Below are positions 32,075 through 43,219 of a stretch of 64,000 bases of DNA, one piece after another. The DNA is from Aselliscus stoliczkanus (lineage: Eukaryota > Chordata > Mammalia > Chiroptera > Hipposideridae), in NCBI GenBank assembly GCA_033961575.1, contig CM066731.1:62830001-62894000 (forward strand). The letters run 5' to 3'. The translations under genes were made by a program, and so were the position numbers. Numbering within the stretch: the first letter of the stretch is position 1; each line of letters opens with the position of its first letter. Below the pieces are notes generated by a model. It saw nothing but the letters and a program-made list of their open reading frames with translations, had not been told where the DNA came from and did no database searches.

Positions 32075-34745
32075 TTTAGGAGATCTTACCCATCCTTGGC
32101 TGCGTAGTTAGCTCATTGGGGCACCACAGGAACATATCACAAGTGTAGTAAATATATTGTCTCCTATAGAAGAAAAGGCACATGGGTTCATAGAGGCAGG
32201 AGATATTACATGACCAACCATAAGGCAGCATCCCTAATATCCAGTGCTGAGCAGGGCAATGTGGCCTTGTCAGACACTGGGTTGCTATCAGCTTCCCACA
32301 GAGGAATACAGGTAGGGATGGGGGAACTGTACAGACAGTGAGATGGGTGGAGGGGATAAGTACCCCAACCTCACACTACTTCTATCTTCTGATCTTCTTC
32401 TGATGTCCTTCAACCAGAGGTCAGGAGGCAAGGGACTTTATCCATGTCATCCTGAGTTAGAGGTCACTCCAGAGAATGGGATGGAGGAGAGTGGAGAGTA
32501 GCTCTGGAGAGCAAAAGAAGATATCCAATCCAGTCTGTTTGTCTTGCCTCTCTATATCCACTCTTGTCCTTCCCTCAGGTAAATGTTTGTGTCCCAGCAC
32601 AGGGGACACAGTCCCATCAATCACTGGTATTGATGTCACTAATATGGTCATACTCCTAGCTGAAAACTAAAATGTTAGCAGTCATTTGTGTTCTTCATAT
32701 AAAGTCTTGAGGATGTGGGGTAAGAAGAGGGAAAAACAAACAATTCATATAAAATATAGCATCTCCATTTTCTACTTTTGTAACTTGTCACAAGACTTAA
32801 TTGGTAGTCCTAACTGCCTTTGTCAGCAGCCATTCTATGTTTTCTCTGCTAACATCTCACCTGGAGACAGTGATTAACCTAGTGATGTGACCCAAACCTT
32901 CCTTCCTATGGGATCTGCATCTGTAGATGTTTGTCTTGATTGAGTAGATTGAGTAGCTGCAGCTTTCCTTTGACCAGGGCTTGGCAAGAGGTGCTCTAGT
33001 GGATCTCTGTCACACATGGGTCTCTGTCCTTCATGCCTCTATTTTGTACCAACAGTCCAATTTCCTCCTCCTGGTAATTGGGATCAATTACCCCGGCAAG
33101 CAGAGTGACCCTCTTCCTCTGTCTGTTGACTCAGAGACGTGAGAATTTCAAAGAGGCCAGAGAACAGCCGCAGAATCCAATAGAACAGTGATGTATTTCC
33201 TGGTAGAAGCATAATTTCCTTGGACACTGAGACATCTAAACCTACCAAAGTCAAAGTCACATGGATAGGATACACCATTTGTCTGAGTTGTGGGGACAAG
33301 ATGAAAAAACTCAATAGATGTAACAGTGAGAGGAGGTACTATTATAGCACCTCCTCCCTCTGGTTCCTGGAGGAGATAGAACCACCTCATGGAAACTGGT
33401 TTCAGGTATAGACTCCTATTTCCTGTAGGGTCTCCCAGTTGGTGCACCAGCTGGCCTTCCCACAGGCCATTCTACTGTTTTATGAAGGTAGGTATTTTTG
33501 AATGGTAAAACCATGGGATGACATGTATGTGAACTCATTGCTATTCTTCCTTTGTCTTAAGAAAGCATCTTAAAATTGAAAATATTTCCTCCGGATGGAG
33601 TGGGACACCAAGGGCAATGATTAAAACATCCTGTAAGTCTACGTATGGTAGTGCTGGAAAAAGAATGTCAGACAGAAGACAAATCCACCCAGAATGTGAG
33701 TGTAATGTATGAGGACAAATACATACCCTTTCCATCATGGAAGAAGTCCAGTGTAACTTACCTCCCTCCCAGTGACTGGCTGCTCTCCTGGGAAATCATG
33801 TTAGAACAAGGGTTTATTGTTGGTCTTTACTGTTGGAAGGTTGACCACTCAGCAGTTGCAATAGCTACATAAGCTTCTGGAGCCCATGCATAGCCTTGGT
33901 TCCTGCTGCCATGGCCACTTTTTACATCGGCCCATCAAGAGAACACAGGGGAGGAGAAGGAAAGGGGCTGCCTGATGTACTGAATAGGTCACTGTCCATC
34001 TGATCATTGGGAGCCTCCTGCAAAAGGACCCATCCGGTCAATATCTTCATACTTCATGCCCATTGTAAGAGTTCATCCACCTATCTCTCCCTTGTCACAT
34101 GTTTTCCAATTTTGTTCTTTTCAAGTCTCTGACCAGCCAGCCAACCAGCCAGCCATCAATGTGAGCTCATGCCCAAGAATCGGTGTATACGTAGACCTCC
34201 ACTGTTTTTTCCTCCTCATGGAGCAGACAGCCAGATGTACTTTCTGAAATTCTGCCGATGGGGAGAATGTACATTAACCACTATCTTTTGGGGATGGTCT
34301 GGAAGACACACAGTGCAGATCTGCCTGTTATCTGGCCCATGCACTTCCCTCCTCTCTTAACTGATCACAGAGAGCTTCTAATGATATCACAGGAAGAACT
34401 GTGCCTCCCACACATGCTGAGGTTGTTCTGTATTGCACCATTTCTCATGCATATTGGAATGCTGCTGTGCAAGTCAGTTTTGTGATTGGGGGATCAGATA
34501 TAAGCACCCAGTTCATGACAGACAGTTCAAATTGCAATGTTACTTGATGCCCCCATGGTCTGGAATTCTCTCTCTACCAGGGCATGGAATAAGCCAGACG
34601 CTGCATTTCGAATGGAGAGTCATTGTTGGCAAAAGAGGGCATGGCTTGCTGAAGTGCTGAAGGCTCATTTTTGGCACCAACTGGAAGATAACACCTGCAA
34701 ATTCTCTTCCAGAAGAAATAACTGAATCAGGTTTTGAAGGATGGA
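32075..34745 (-). pseudogene. ERV-L-like pol remnant (RNase H, integrase, dUTPase), broken
   Basis: This is the internal region of a minus-strand endogenous retrovirus lying upstream of its 3' LTR. From right to left on the plus map, i.e. 5' to 3' in the element, I see an RT-connection/RNase H part with YTDSWA (34170-34196) and an integrase-like part near 33500-34060. A dUTPase-like part follows (about 32880-33450) with GVIDPNYQ at 33071-33099. Having dUTPase after integrase is the ERV-L arrangement, and no env is evident before the LTR. Stops and frame changes interrupt every part; the longest minus frame is 33148-33447 (99 codons). The integrase part is shorter than a complete domain. gag, protease, most of RT and the 5' LTR are absent. 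A coding role is ruled out. Confidence 0.65.
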
Positions 34746-34880
34746 TGACAATACAGGTGGGTAGAGAAGCTCTTGAAAAGCATATGCAAAGATATGAAAA
34801 AGTGAAATAACAGACTCCTAAGGTAGTTTGATATTAGTGGATTGTGGGGTGTAAGGAGACATGCTTAGAGACCTTGCCAC

Positions 34881-34892
34881 GGGGGGGGGGGG
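34881..34892 (+). repeat. G12 homopolymer
   Basis: Twelve consecutive G bases lie next to the family A SINE insertion. Homopolymers of this length are prone to length error in assemblies. Confidence 0.9.
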
Positions 34893-34917
34893 CCCTGCAG
34901 AGGAAGTGAAATCTTTC

Positions 34918-35351
34918 CTTTTTTAAAAAAGATTTTATTGGGGAATTGGGGGAGGGGAACAGATAAGTTGCTGTCCTTTTGTTCTTCAGTCTAGTTGTGG
35001 AGGACGTCGCTTCACTGGCCCATGTTGGTATCATCATTGCACAATTCTTGGGTGAGGCAGATCAGTCACTGGCCTCTAGACGGCTGCTCACAGCGGCTTT
35101 TGGCAGCTCACACTGGCTGCCAGCCACTCACGCTGGCTGCGGGCCACTCACTGTAGCCTATGGTAGCCCACTGCAGCAGGGGCTGCAACTATGCCGTCCC
35201 TGGGGACTCCCAGCAGCCCAGCTCCAGGTGGAGCTATTGTTCACCATCTTAGATGTAGAGGGCAGTGTCACTGGCCCTCATATGTGGGATCCAAACGGGG
35301 GCTGCTGGAGTCCCACGCCAGCTCTTAACCAAAGCACCACTCGGCCAGCCC
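34918..35351 (-). mobile_element. Long composite SINE (family A), copy 4
   Basis: Antisense copy: AATAAA-type tail (as gattttattgggg), G-rich segment, GCTGCA-rich body and tRNA head ending 'ccactcggccagcc'. An 11-bp perfect target duplication, tgaaatctttc, lies at 34907-34917 and 35352-35362. The body has two 20-bp units (35113-35132 and 35133-35152). The 165-codon plus frame at 34979-35476 runs through the SINE into flanking DNA and is not a gene. Confidence 0.88.
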
Positions 35352-35362
35352 TGAAATCTTTC

Positions 35363-36620
35363 AAGCAGAGGAGTTATCTCTTCAAAGAAATGGACTATTC
35401 TTTGTATGTGTTCTGGTGCTTTGTACAGCCCCTTACAATACTTGATCATACAGATTGTTTTGGTTTTGAATTATAATCGGAAATATGATTGGTACATATC
35501 ATGTCATTTATTTCAGTAAGTTCATCCCCTTTTTTTTTTTTGGCTAGGCCTCTAAATCTCTACCCCCAAACTAAAATGTTTTCTTATATCAGGCATCCTC
35601 TTCAATAAGCTTCACATGTGACTTGTTTAGGGCCCTTTCTCCCCCTCTCTCTCCTTCCCCCCATCCCTTTCCCCTCACGTCTCCATTTAAATGACAGTGC
35701 ATGGGGGCACTTAAATGAGAATTGATTTTTATTCTGCTATTGGATTCTCATCATTAAAATTTCTAGTCTAATTGGGTACTTTGCCACGTAACTTCTGAAG
35801 AAAAAAGGTTTCACCTCCTCACATCTATGAGCAAGATACTAATGCAAACAGATCCCATCTGCTAACCTTTTTTGTACTCCCTACATGTAAAAATACCTTG
35901 CTTAAACTACGTGAAATATTCTATGGGTAATGAGCCTTGTGTTTTTGTAAGTGCAGAGTATCTTTAAAACACGAGTAAATCAATTGCTAAAATATTTATA
36001 GTTTTAGTCAATATACATAAACTTGGAGAATGATCAGTTGTGGTAACAGATACCCACATCTTTGGGATACCTTGAGAAATATATTACCTTCCATTGTTGC
36101 ATACCATCAGTCCTGAAACATTGCTTCCAAATTTGGAAATTGAAACTTTTGTTGTTCTGTGATAGGAGGAGGGCATAGCACCAATGAAAAGTGCCATCTG
36201 GGCCAGGATCCCAGGCAGGAGGGAAGGAAAGAGAGAACAAATGGCAGATCAAAAGTTTGGACAGAAAACTCATGCAGTGTTTAGAGTAGGTCTGAGCATG
36301 GTGTGCCTTTGATTTCAAAGATGGCTCCTTGCCTGGATAAGGTTTGTAGGCTGTGGAACTCGGGGATGACTGGCCCTAGGGAACACACAGAAGACTGGGT
36401 TCTCAGAAGAGAAGGAAAGATCAAGTCTGCCAAGGAAACATGGAGGAGACATTGACCAGTATACCAGGATTTAAACTCCCTTTAGCAAGCATTCTGAGAA
36501 CATGCAGCCAACACTGCACTACTGAACAGCGCTTTGAATTTTGTGGGATTGGATTGAGTCTCTGGAGAGCTGAGGGTTGGTTATATTGTCTGTCAGTAAG
36601 AAAGAGATGGAGATTGAATT
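35363..36620. other. Unassigned non-coding DNA with a pyrimidine tract
   Basis: No repeat family or exon is recognised. A polypyrimidine tract at 35632-35683 (C/T-rich, with few interruptions) could form triplex DNA but has no gene context. Confidence 0.4.
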
Positions 36621-36639
36621 ATTTTGCCTCATTTTTTTT

Positions 36640-37092
36640 TTTAAAGATTTTATTGGGGAATTGGGGAGGGGAACAGCGTTGGGGAACTGGGAAAGGGGAA
36701 CAGACAAGTCGCTGCCATTTTTGTTCTTCAGTCTAGTTGCAGAGGACATCGCCCCACGGGCCCATGTTGGCATCACCATTGCGCTCTTCTCAGGTGAGGC
36801 AGATCCATTGCCAGCCTCTGGATGGCCGCTCACAGTGGCTCTTAGCAGCTCACACTGGCTGCTGGCCACTCACTCTGGCTGCTGGCCACTCACTGTAGCC
36901 TATGGCAGCCCACTGCAGCAGGGGCTGCAGCTATGCCATCCCGGGGACTCACAGCAGCCCAGCTCCAGGTGCAGCTGCCATCCACCATCCTATCTGCAGA
37001 AGGCAGTGTCACTGGCCCTCATATGTGGGATCTGAACCGGGGCCGCTGGGGTCCCAAGCTAGCTCCCAACCACCGCGTCACTCGGCCGGTCC
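36640..37092 (-). mobile_element. Long composite SINE (family A), copy 5
   Basis: Antisense copy with a 16-bp target duplication, ttgcctcatttttttt, at 36624-36639 and 37093-37108. The body contains two identical 20-bp units (ctggctgctggccactcact) at 36855-36874 and 36875-36894. The tail region is extended relative to copy 4 by a second 'ggggaactggg' segment. Plus-strand open frames at 36577-37035 and 36902-37201 are within the repeat. Confidence 0.88.
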
Positions 37093-37104
37093 TTGCCTCA
37101 TTTT

Positions 37105-37480
37105 TTTTGGAGTGTTTTTTTTAAACTTTATTAATTTTGACATTCAGTATCATTTTATATTAATTTCAGGTGGACAGCATAGTGGTTGGATATTTATGTA
37201 ATTTAAGAAGTGATCCCCTTGACTAGTACCCACCTAGCACTCTACATAGTTATTACCATATCATTGATTATATTTCCTATGCTTTGCTTTACATCCCTTT
37301 GACTGTTTTGTATTTCTTAATCCGTTCACCTTTTTCATCCTGTCCCCCAAGCCCCATCCCATCTATCACCCCAACAGATCTAGTTACCCATCTGACACCA
37401 TACATAGTTATTACAATATTGTTGACTATATTCCTTATGCTATATCCTCTATCCCCATGACTGCTTTGTAACAACCAATT
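37105..37480 (-). mobile_element. L1 3' UTR, antisense
   Basis: The plus strand shows 'ttaatttcaggtggacagcatagtggttgg', 'atccccttgactagtaccc' and two 'catagttattac' blocks followed by 'gactatattcc'. This is the antisense L1 3' UTR layout also present at 51060-51470 and 55125-55460. It is older and more diverged than those copies. Confidence 0.65.
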
Positions 37481-37489
37481 TGTTTTTAG

Positions 37490-39260
37490 AGTGTTTTAAA
37501 ACCAATTTCTGTCTTTGTTTTTTCATGCAAAAATATCTTCCTTGCTTATATTTCTTTTCTTTTTTTAAAAAAACATTCTTGCTGTGTATAGAATTCTGGG
37601 TTAATAGTGTTTCTTTAGTCATTTAAGGCTGTTCCTTTATTGCCTTCTACCTCGCTTTGTTTTTGATAACTCATTTGTGCTTTTCATCTTTGTTCCTCTG
37701 TTAGTGTTTCTTTCCTCGGGATGATTTCAAGGTTTCCTCTTTATCTTTTGCGGTTGGCAGTTTGACTGACTCGTCTAGGCAACTCGACTAGGAACAGGTG
37801 CTTGAGGATAACTGGTTAGGACTTTGTGCCTGGCCTCCCTGCAGCTGCTGTCTCTGATCTCCTGCCCTGCTTTTTGTCTTTCTTGTGAGCCCCCGGTAGA
37901 GGCTCAGGGAGTACTGCTTGGGGTGGGGGGTGCAAACTCCCCTGTGTCTTGGACCCCAGTGATTTCAAAATGCCACACGAACCCATGCTTGGCCTTCAAG
38001 AATTCATTAAAAGTTGAGCTGATGTTTCTTAAGCTACTTGGATGATGATGGCCTCTTTCCTCTCTGCTTTGCTAGAGATGAGACTATTCACATACTGTCT
38101 TTGCTTGAAGGGCCTTGTTGCTCAGAGCTGGCATCCCAAGCCAAGTCTTAACCAACGTGCCATTCGGTTGGCCTGAATTTCTACTTTTCTTTAGTTTCAT
38201 TCTCTCCCTTACCCTGACCTCTACCTTAAACCCCATTTCTGGCTTTTGGGTGAAGATTGTGTTTTCTAGGCTCCATTCCTCTACCTCCATTGGTTTGGAA
38301 GTGAACTAATATCTATCTTCTAGCGATTATTACCACTTATCTATAAGCATATTTTTGTATCAACATCTAGAATGAACCCAAACTAGATAACTAAAGACTT
38401 TCACTTCCTCCCTCTTGTGCTAAATATTCCTGCCACAGTTCCACTCTCTTCTATTTCCCCAGGTACCATCTCCCATGTTAAGATCACTTGGAATTGTCAC
38501 TTAACAGTAAGAGGTTTTAGCTCTTCACCACCATTTTGAATATATCACTTTTTTTCTCTTGGATTAGGTTGGTTGGTTTGTTTTTGGTCAGGTCTGATTT
38601 TCTTGTATTTTTTTCAGATAGTAAAATGTGGGTGGAAAGCTTCCTATATTATTGCATATCTACAGTATTTTTAGTTTGCAATGACACTATGACTGACTAT
38701 AGAATTTCAAAATTATTATTTGGTTTACTGCATAAAATTGAAAACATTGCCTCAGTGTATTTTTGCATTCAATCATTTATATTAGAAAACTAATAACAAT
38801 CTGATTCTTTATCGATAATCTCCACCCCCAGCCACAGAATTTCATCTTGGTATATCTAGGTGTTGGTCTATTTTATTCATTCTGCTGGACATTTGTTGAA
38901 CCCATTTACTATGAGGACTTTTATCTTTTCTGAAAATCTTTCTTTCTGTTATTTCTATGGGTATTTCTTCTCTCTGTTCTCTTGTTTTAGAATTCCTTTC
39001 AGACGGATGATAGAAAATTTTAATTTTTTTTTCATATTCATCATTTATTTGTCCTTTTTGAGCTGGAGAATCCCTCAGTTGTATCTTCTAAGTAATCGTT
39101 CTTTCATTCTATCTTTTCTACTCAGCATATTTATTGAGTTAAAAAATTTTTTTTTTAATAATCACCATCTCCTTTTCCAAGGCTCCTACATGTTGTTTGC
39201 AATAACCTGTTTTAATTAAAAGGAGACATTATTCTCTCTTAATCCTCTGGGAGTGTTAAC
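37490..39260 (-). repeat. Old L1 (L1M-like), antisense, degraded
   Basis: T-rich sequence includes phrases of antisense L1 ORF1/5' regions, such as 'gtgtatagaattctggg', 'gtgttggtctattttattcattctgctgg' and 'ttctctctgttctc'. The copy is fragmentary and I cannot place all parts. Plus frames such as 38536-38793 and 38860-39219 are T-rich antisense frames. Confidence 0.45.
38110..38173 (-). mobile_element. SINE head fragment (family A/B)
   Basis: About 64 bp correspond to the antisense tRNA-like head: 'gttgctcagagctggcatcccaagcc', 'cttaaccaacgtgcca' and 'ttcggttggcc'. It lacks body and tail. Confidence 0.55.
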
Positions 39261-39264
39261 TATA

Positions 39265-40220
39265 TACACTATATATAACTTCTTTTGAATTCTCATTTGT
39301 TTATTCCATTACCTTCGTTTCTATGGATGCTAGTTTATCCATATGATGACTGTGCTGTCTTTCATTCAGAGGGCTACTTTTCCTTAAGTGTTTGCTGGGT
39401 TTGCAAGGTCGTCGGGAGCCTGAATGTGTATGTTAATCCGTCTCTGCTGAATCTGATTACCTGGCCTATTTTCAGGATTCCAGGTAGAGATAGCACCTGT
39501 GGCCTCCTGGGCGATGGAGGCCTCCCATTACTTTTGGGTGGCAGTTATGTACCATCCCAAGTCCTGAGTACCAGGAAGGACATCATCCTGGTTGTGCCTA
39601 TCTTGGGGAAAAAGCCTCTACTGAACCTGCATGGCACAGGAAGGAGACAAAACCTGTTCAAGGAGGACAAAAGTTTCAAACTTCTCTGATGCCCCTACCT
39701 CAACCAACCACCCTTCTGATTGACCCCTGAGCCTGTCTGTTCTTTTTATTTACTGTCTCTCAGCATGGATCCCACAGATGCTCTCATCCTCTTCATCTGT
39801 TGTCTGTTATGTCTCTTATGTCTGTTGTGGCTATCTTTTCCCCCTTTTATTATAAACTCACCTGCCTTTCATTTTTCAGGAATTTCCATAATTTCTGGTC
39901 TATTGAGGGCACCAAATTTTATTTTCTAAGGCTATTCTTACTTAAAAATCTTTTTTCTTGTGATTTGTGGGGATTTGGGGTGGGAGAGAAGTTTTAGCAT
40001 GTTTTCAGTCTGCAATCTGGATCTGATCTCTTCCTGGTCTATTATCAAGCATGGTAGCCCAATTTTAAGAAAGCATACCAATGTATCTGGCAAGGAATAT
40101 TTATTCCTACCACTGAATTCAAGTGGAAATTTATACTGTGAATGTGTGTTAAATATCTTAACATGTATTAAAGCTCTGTTTGTTAATGCCGTTAGTTTGG
40201 CCCTCTCAGAAAATCCTGAG
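39265..40220. other. Unassigned non-coding DNA
   Basis: No family is recognised. The 134-codon frame at 39285-39689 shows no domain or signal that I can identify and no visible exon borders. Confidence 0.4.
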
Positions 40221-40224
40221 GGAT

Positions 40225-40330
40225 ATCAGTTCCAAGGTAGGAAAATGGAGGCTTCAAGAGGTAAAAGAATTCACCCGAAGTAAAACAGATAGCAAGAGAC
40301 AGAGCCACAATTCACACCTATGTCTTCCGC
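40225..40330 (-). repeat. MIR SINE fragment
   Basis: Antisense MIR core: 'ggtaggaaaatggaggcttcaagaggtaaaagaattcacccgaagtaaaacagatagc' followed by 'gagccacaattcacacctatgtctt'. Confidence 0.6.
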
Positions 40331-40334
40331 GACA

Positions 40335-41860
40335 ACAATTGCCTTCCATTAAAAGACCTAAGGTAACAATACTGATAGAGGTCCTTATTGGAGAATATCA
40401 ACAAAACACACTTAGTATTCACTCCAGTGGGTTGGTTAGAAATCACAAACCCATAGATTACTGATTTTCATGGAAAATGTGTCCACAAATTGAACTGACA
40501 GCATTTTCCACTTCCATTTTGTTGCCTTGTCAATAAGATTTATTCTTGGAGAAATTTGGAAACTGTTAGTGCTTTTCCGGTGGGCAGTGCCCATAAATGG
40601 AAGCTATATATTGATAAGCATGTCCACTGGGGTAGCAAGTGAGAGGCTCTATTGTGAAGTGATTTTTCTCCTAGCTTTCAGCTGAGGTTTATTTTCATAT
40701 CAGCAGTAGTTACAGGAAATGCGTGGTGATAAAGGTAAATATTATGCTGGTTAAAGAGCATCTTATGTATGTGGCATGCTGTAATTATTTGAGCTATTTC
40801 CCTGAAAGAAAGAAGTCTTTCCCAGCAATTGTGATACATAAGATTCGAGGTCCACAGAAGCAGGGAGTACAGACGATTTGAGCTTTTCTAAAATCTGTGT
40901 TATTTTGCTTGAGGAGCATTTTTGGAAAATGTACCCTCATAAAGACTTGGGAAATTGAGAGATCAATGCAGAAATAAAAATACTTTGTCTTTTAGTCAAG
41001 AAGCTTTAAATAGACAAGTACCAGAGAACTTAAAAATAAAAATGTTGTCAGCATGCAGAGGGGCCCGTCAGAGAAGGTGGGAGGCATGGAATCGGGTGGG
41101 CAGCTGTGGTGTTGAATGCCAGCTGGAGTACCTTCTCTGCTGTTGAGTGGCCTAGATGTTTAGTAAAGGAAACAACTGCCCGCCTCACAAGGTTGTGAGA
41201 TAATGGATGCAAGCTCCTTAGCCCTCATGATCGATCAATCGTTTGAGACAAGTTCCTTAAACCAAGCCTACACACCTTTCTCCCATCCCTTCTAGTGTCT
41301 TCCCTGCCTCTAGGTCAGCCTAGGTGGCCAGTGTCAGAGAGAAGACTGAGAAGAAGAGCCTGAATAGCCAGCTTAGAGGGACCTGGACTCAGGTGTTGCT
41401 TCCTTGGGGGATTTGGTCTAGAGATGATATGCCACTTATGTCAATGACTCCCCTAAATTCCAAAGAAGTGAGCATGTCTCACATTCATGACTGGTCATCA
41501 TCTTTTGGGTGGCCTTTCTATGTTTGGGGAAGACTCTCATAATGAGCTTCCACTACCCCCATATAGAAGTACACTTAAATTCCCAGCCCTTTTGCAGTGA
41601 GGATGCAAATATGGGACCTGGACTTCGTCAGTCAGATATATCTGCGTGGGTCTACATTTCAGATGGGAAGAACATGAAGAAACGTGCTTGGAATGGAGAC
41701 TCTGTTTTTAGTGGCCCTGGTGACCATAGCGAAAATTTCCTCCAGTGCTCAGTGCTGTGGTGGTTTCCTGATCTGGAGAGTTCTATGGTTTGAAATTGGG
41801 CTTTGTTTTTGGAAGGTAGGTCTTGCATCTTTTCTCCAGTCCTCTTAGCAATGTATGTGC
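40335..41860. other. Unassigned non-coding DNA
   Basis: No repeat family, exon or RNA gene is recognised. Confidence 0.4.
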
Positions 41861-41875
41861 TACCCAATACCTTTT

Positions 41876-41983
41876 TTTTTTTTTTTTTTGAGGGCAGTGT
41901 CACTGGCCCTCATATGTGGGATCCGAACCGGGGCCGCCGGCTTCCCAAGCCAGCACTTACCCACTGTGCCACTCGGCCGGCCC
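41876..41983 (-). mobile_element. Short tRNA-head SINE (family B)
   Basis: Poly-T, then 'gagggcagtgtcactggccc', 'tcatatgtgggatccgaacc' (B-box complement), the anticodon-arm palindrome and 'ccactcggccggcc'. Target duplications cccaatacctttt (41863-41875) and cccaatatctttt (41984-41996) differ at one base. Confidence 0.87.
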
Positions 41984-41996
41984 CCCAATATCTTTT

Positions 41997-42940
41997 AAAT
42001 AAACTCCTTTTCTATAATAATAAATCAGCCAGGGTTAGCTTCTGCTGCTTGCAGCTCAGAACTGCTCTCGATAGATAGATAATCTGCTGTTTGGACTCTC
42101 TGACATGTCTCATCTTTAAAGAACACTTCTGCTTTCTCCTATAAAGTAAGGGAGGCTTTGAGGTTGAATTCATTCCCTATTTAATCAACAAACATGATTA
42201 AGCATGGAAGACACTATTAGGTAATGAGTGTTTCATGAACTCTTCAGGGATTTGCGATCTTGTAGAGCAGAAGAGCATTAGTATGTGAACCAAGTGCTAT
42301 GATAGAGGACTGAGCCAGATTTGACCTGTGAGTGTGATCATAATTGATACAATGCTGGGAATCACTCCCAGCCCTTTGGCAGAAATTGAGGATGAAACAG
42401 CTGGGGATAATTTATATTAACATGGCCTCATGCCTAAAAATAACTTTTTTTTTTTAACTAGGAAGGGAAAGAAGGAAAGGCCATCCTCATTGATGACTTT
42501 GCTTCTTGTTTCTTCTAACTTGCTTTGGGGACTAATATGGATGCTTGGATAGATTTCATTTCAAGCTCGTGGAACACTTGTGATTGGGGAGGTGGAGACA
42601 GTTTTAGAGTGTTGGCACTCATTTAACATTGTTCCTGGTGTTGATGGTTTGACTGAAGAATAAAAGAGGTACAGAAAGCTTCAAGTTAGGTTCCATCATT
42701 GTTGGCTGGGTATCCAGTAGGCACCAAACACTCTGCTAGGAGTTCCCATTGTTATTTCAGTCAGTTTGTCTTTCTCTCTCTTTGCCTGTGTAAGTGTAGT
42801 TCTTTTTAAAACCACAAGTGGAAGAAACATCACTCATAGAGCAAAAATGGAAATATTTTGATTCATGTAACTGAAAAATTTGGAGTTAACTTCATGGAAA
42901 ACTGGATTTAGGTGTTCAAACTATCTCATTGGTGGATCAT
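41997..42940. other. Unassigned non-coding DNA
   Basis: No repeat or gene is recognised between the two short SINEs. Confidence 0.4.
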
Positions 42941-42941
42941 C

Positions 42942-43052
42942 TTTTTTTTTTTTTTTTTTGAGGGCAGTGTCATTGGCCCTCATATGTGGGACTGAACCAG
43001 GGCCACTGGCTTCCTAAGCCAGCGCTTAACCACTGTGCCACTCGGCCGGCCC
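42942..43052 (-). mobile_element. Short tRNA-head SINE (family B)
   Basis: It has the same structure as 41876-41983: poly-T 18 long, 'gagggcagtgtcattggccc', anticodon arm 'ctggcttcctaagccag' and 'ccactcggccggccc'. I did not find a clear target duplication. Confidence 0.85.
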
Positions 43053-43068
43053 AAATATATGGCCTGGA

Positions 43069-43122
43069 TTATTTTTTATTTATTTATGTGTGTATGTATG
43101 TATGTATGTATTTATTTATTTT
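43069..43122 (+). repeat. (TATG)n/(TTTA)n microsatellite
   Basis: TATG and TTTA tetranucleotides lie exactly where the poly-T end of the next antisense SINE is expected, so they probably grew from its A-rich tail. Confidence 0.85.
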
Positions 43123-43215
43123 GATGGCAGTGTCACTGGCCCTCATATGTGGGACCAAACTGGGGCCGCTGGCTTCCCAGGCCAGCACTTAACCACCGCG
43201 CCACTCAGCCGGCCC
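43123..43215 (-). mobile_element. Short tRNA-head SINE (family B)
   Basis: Third antisense family B copy in the cluster: 'gatggcagtgtcactggccc', 'gtgggaccaaactgg' and 'ccactcagccggccc'. Its tail side is the tetranucleotide microsatellite rather than pure poly-T. Confidence 0.85.
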
Positions 43216-43219
43216 TTCA

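Noticed and set aside
33645..33872. Plus-strand frame in the ERV region
   Set aside because: The retroviral reading direction here is minus, and the plus frame is an antisense shadow.
34979..35476. 165-codon plus-strand open frame
   Set aside because: It is the antisense of a SINE flanked by target duplications. Similar frames occur in the other copies.
39285..39689. 134-codon plus-strand frame starting after old L1 sequence
   Set aside because: No domain, signal peptide, splice sites or codon pattern supports a gene.
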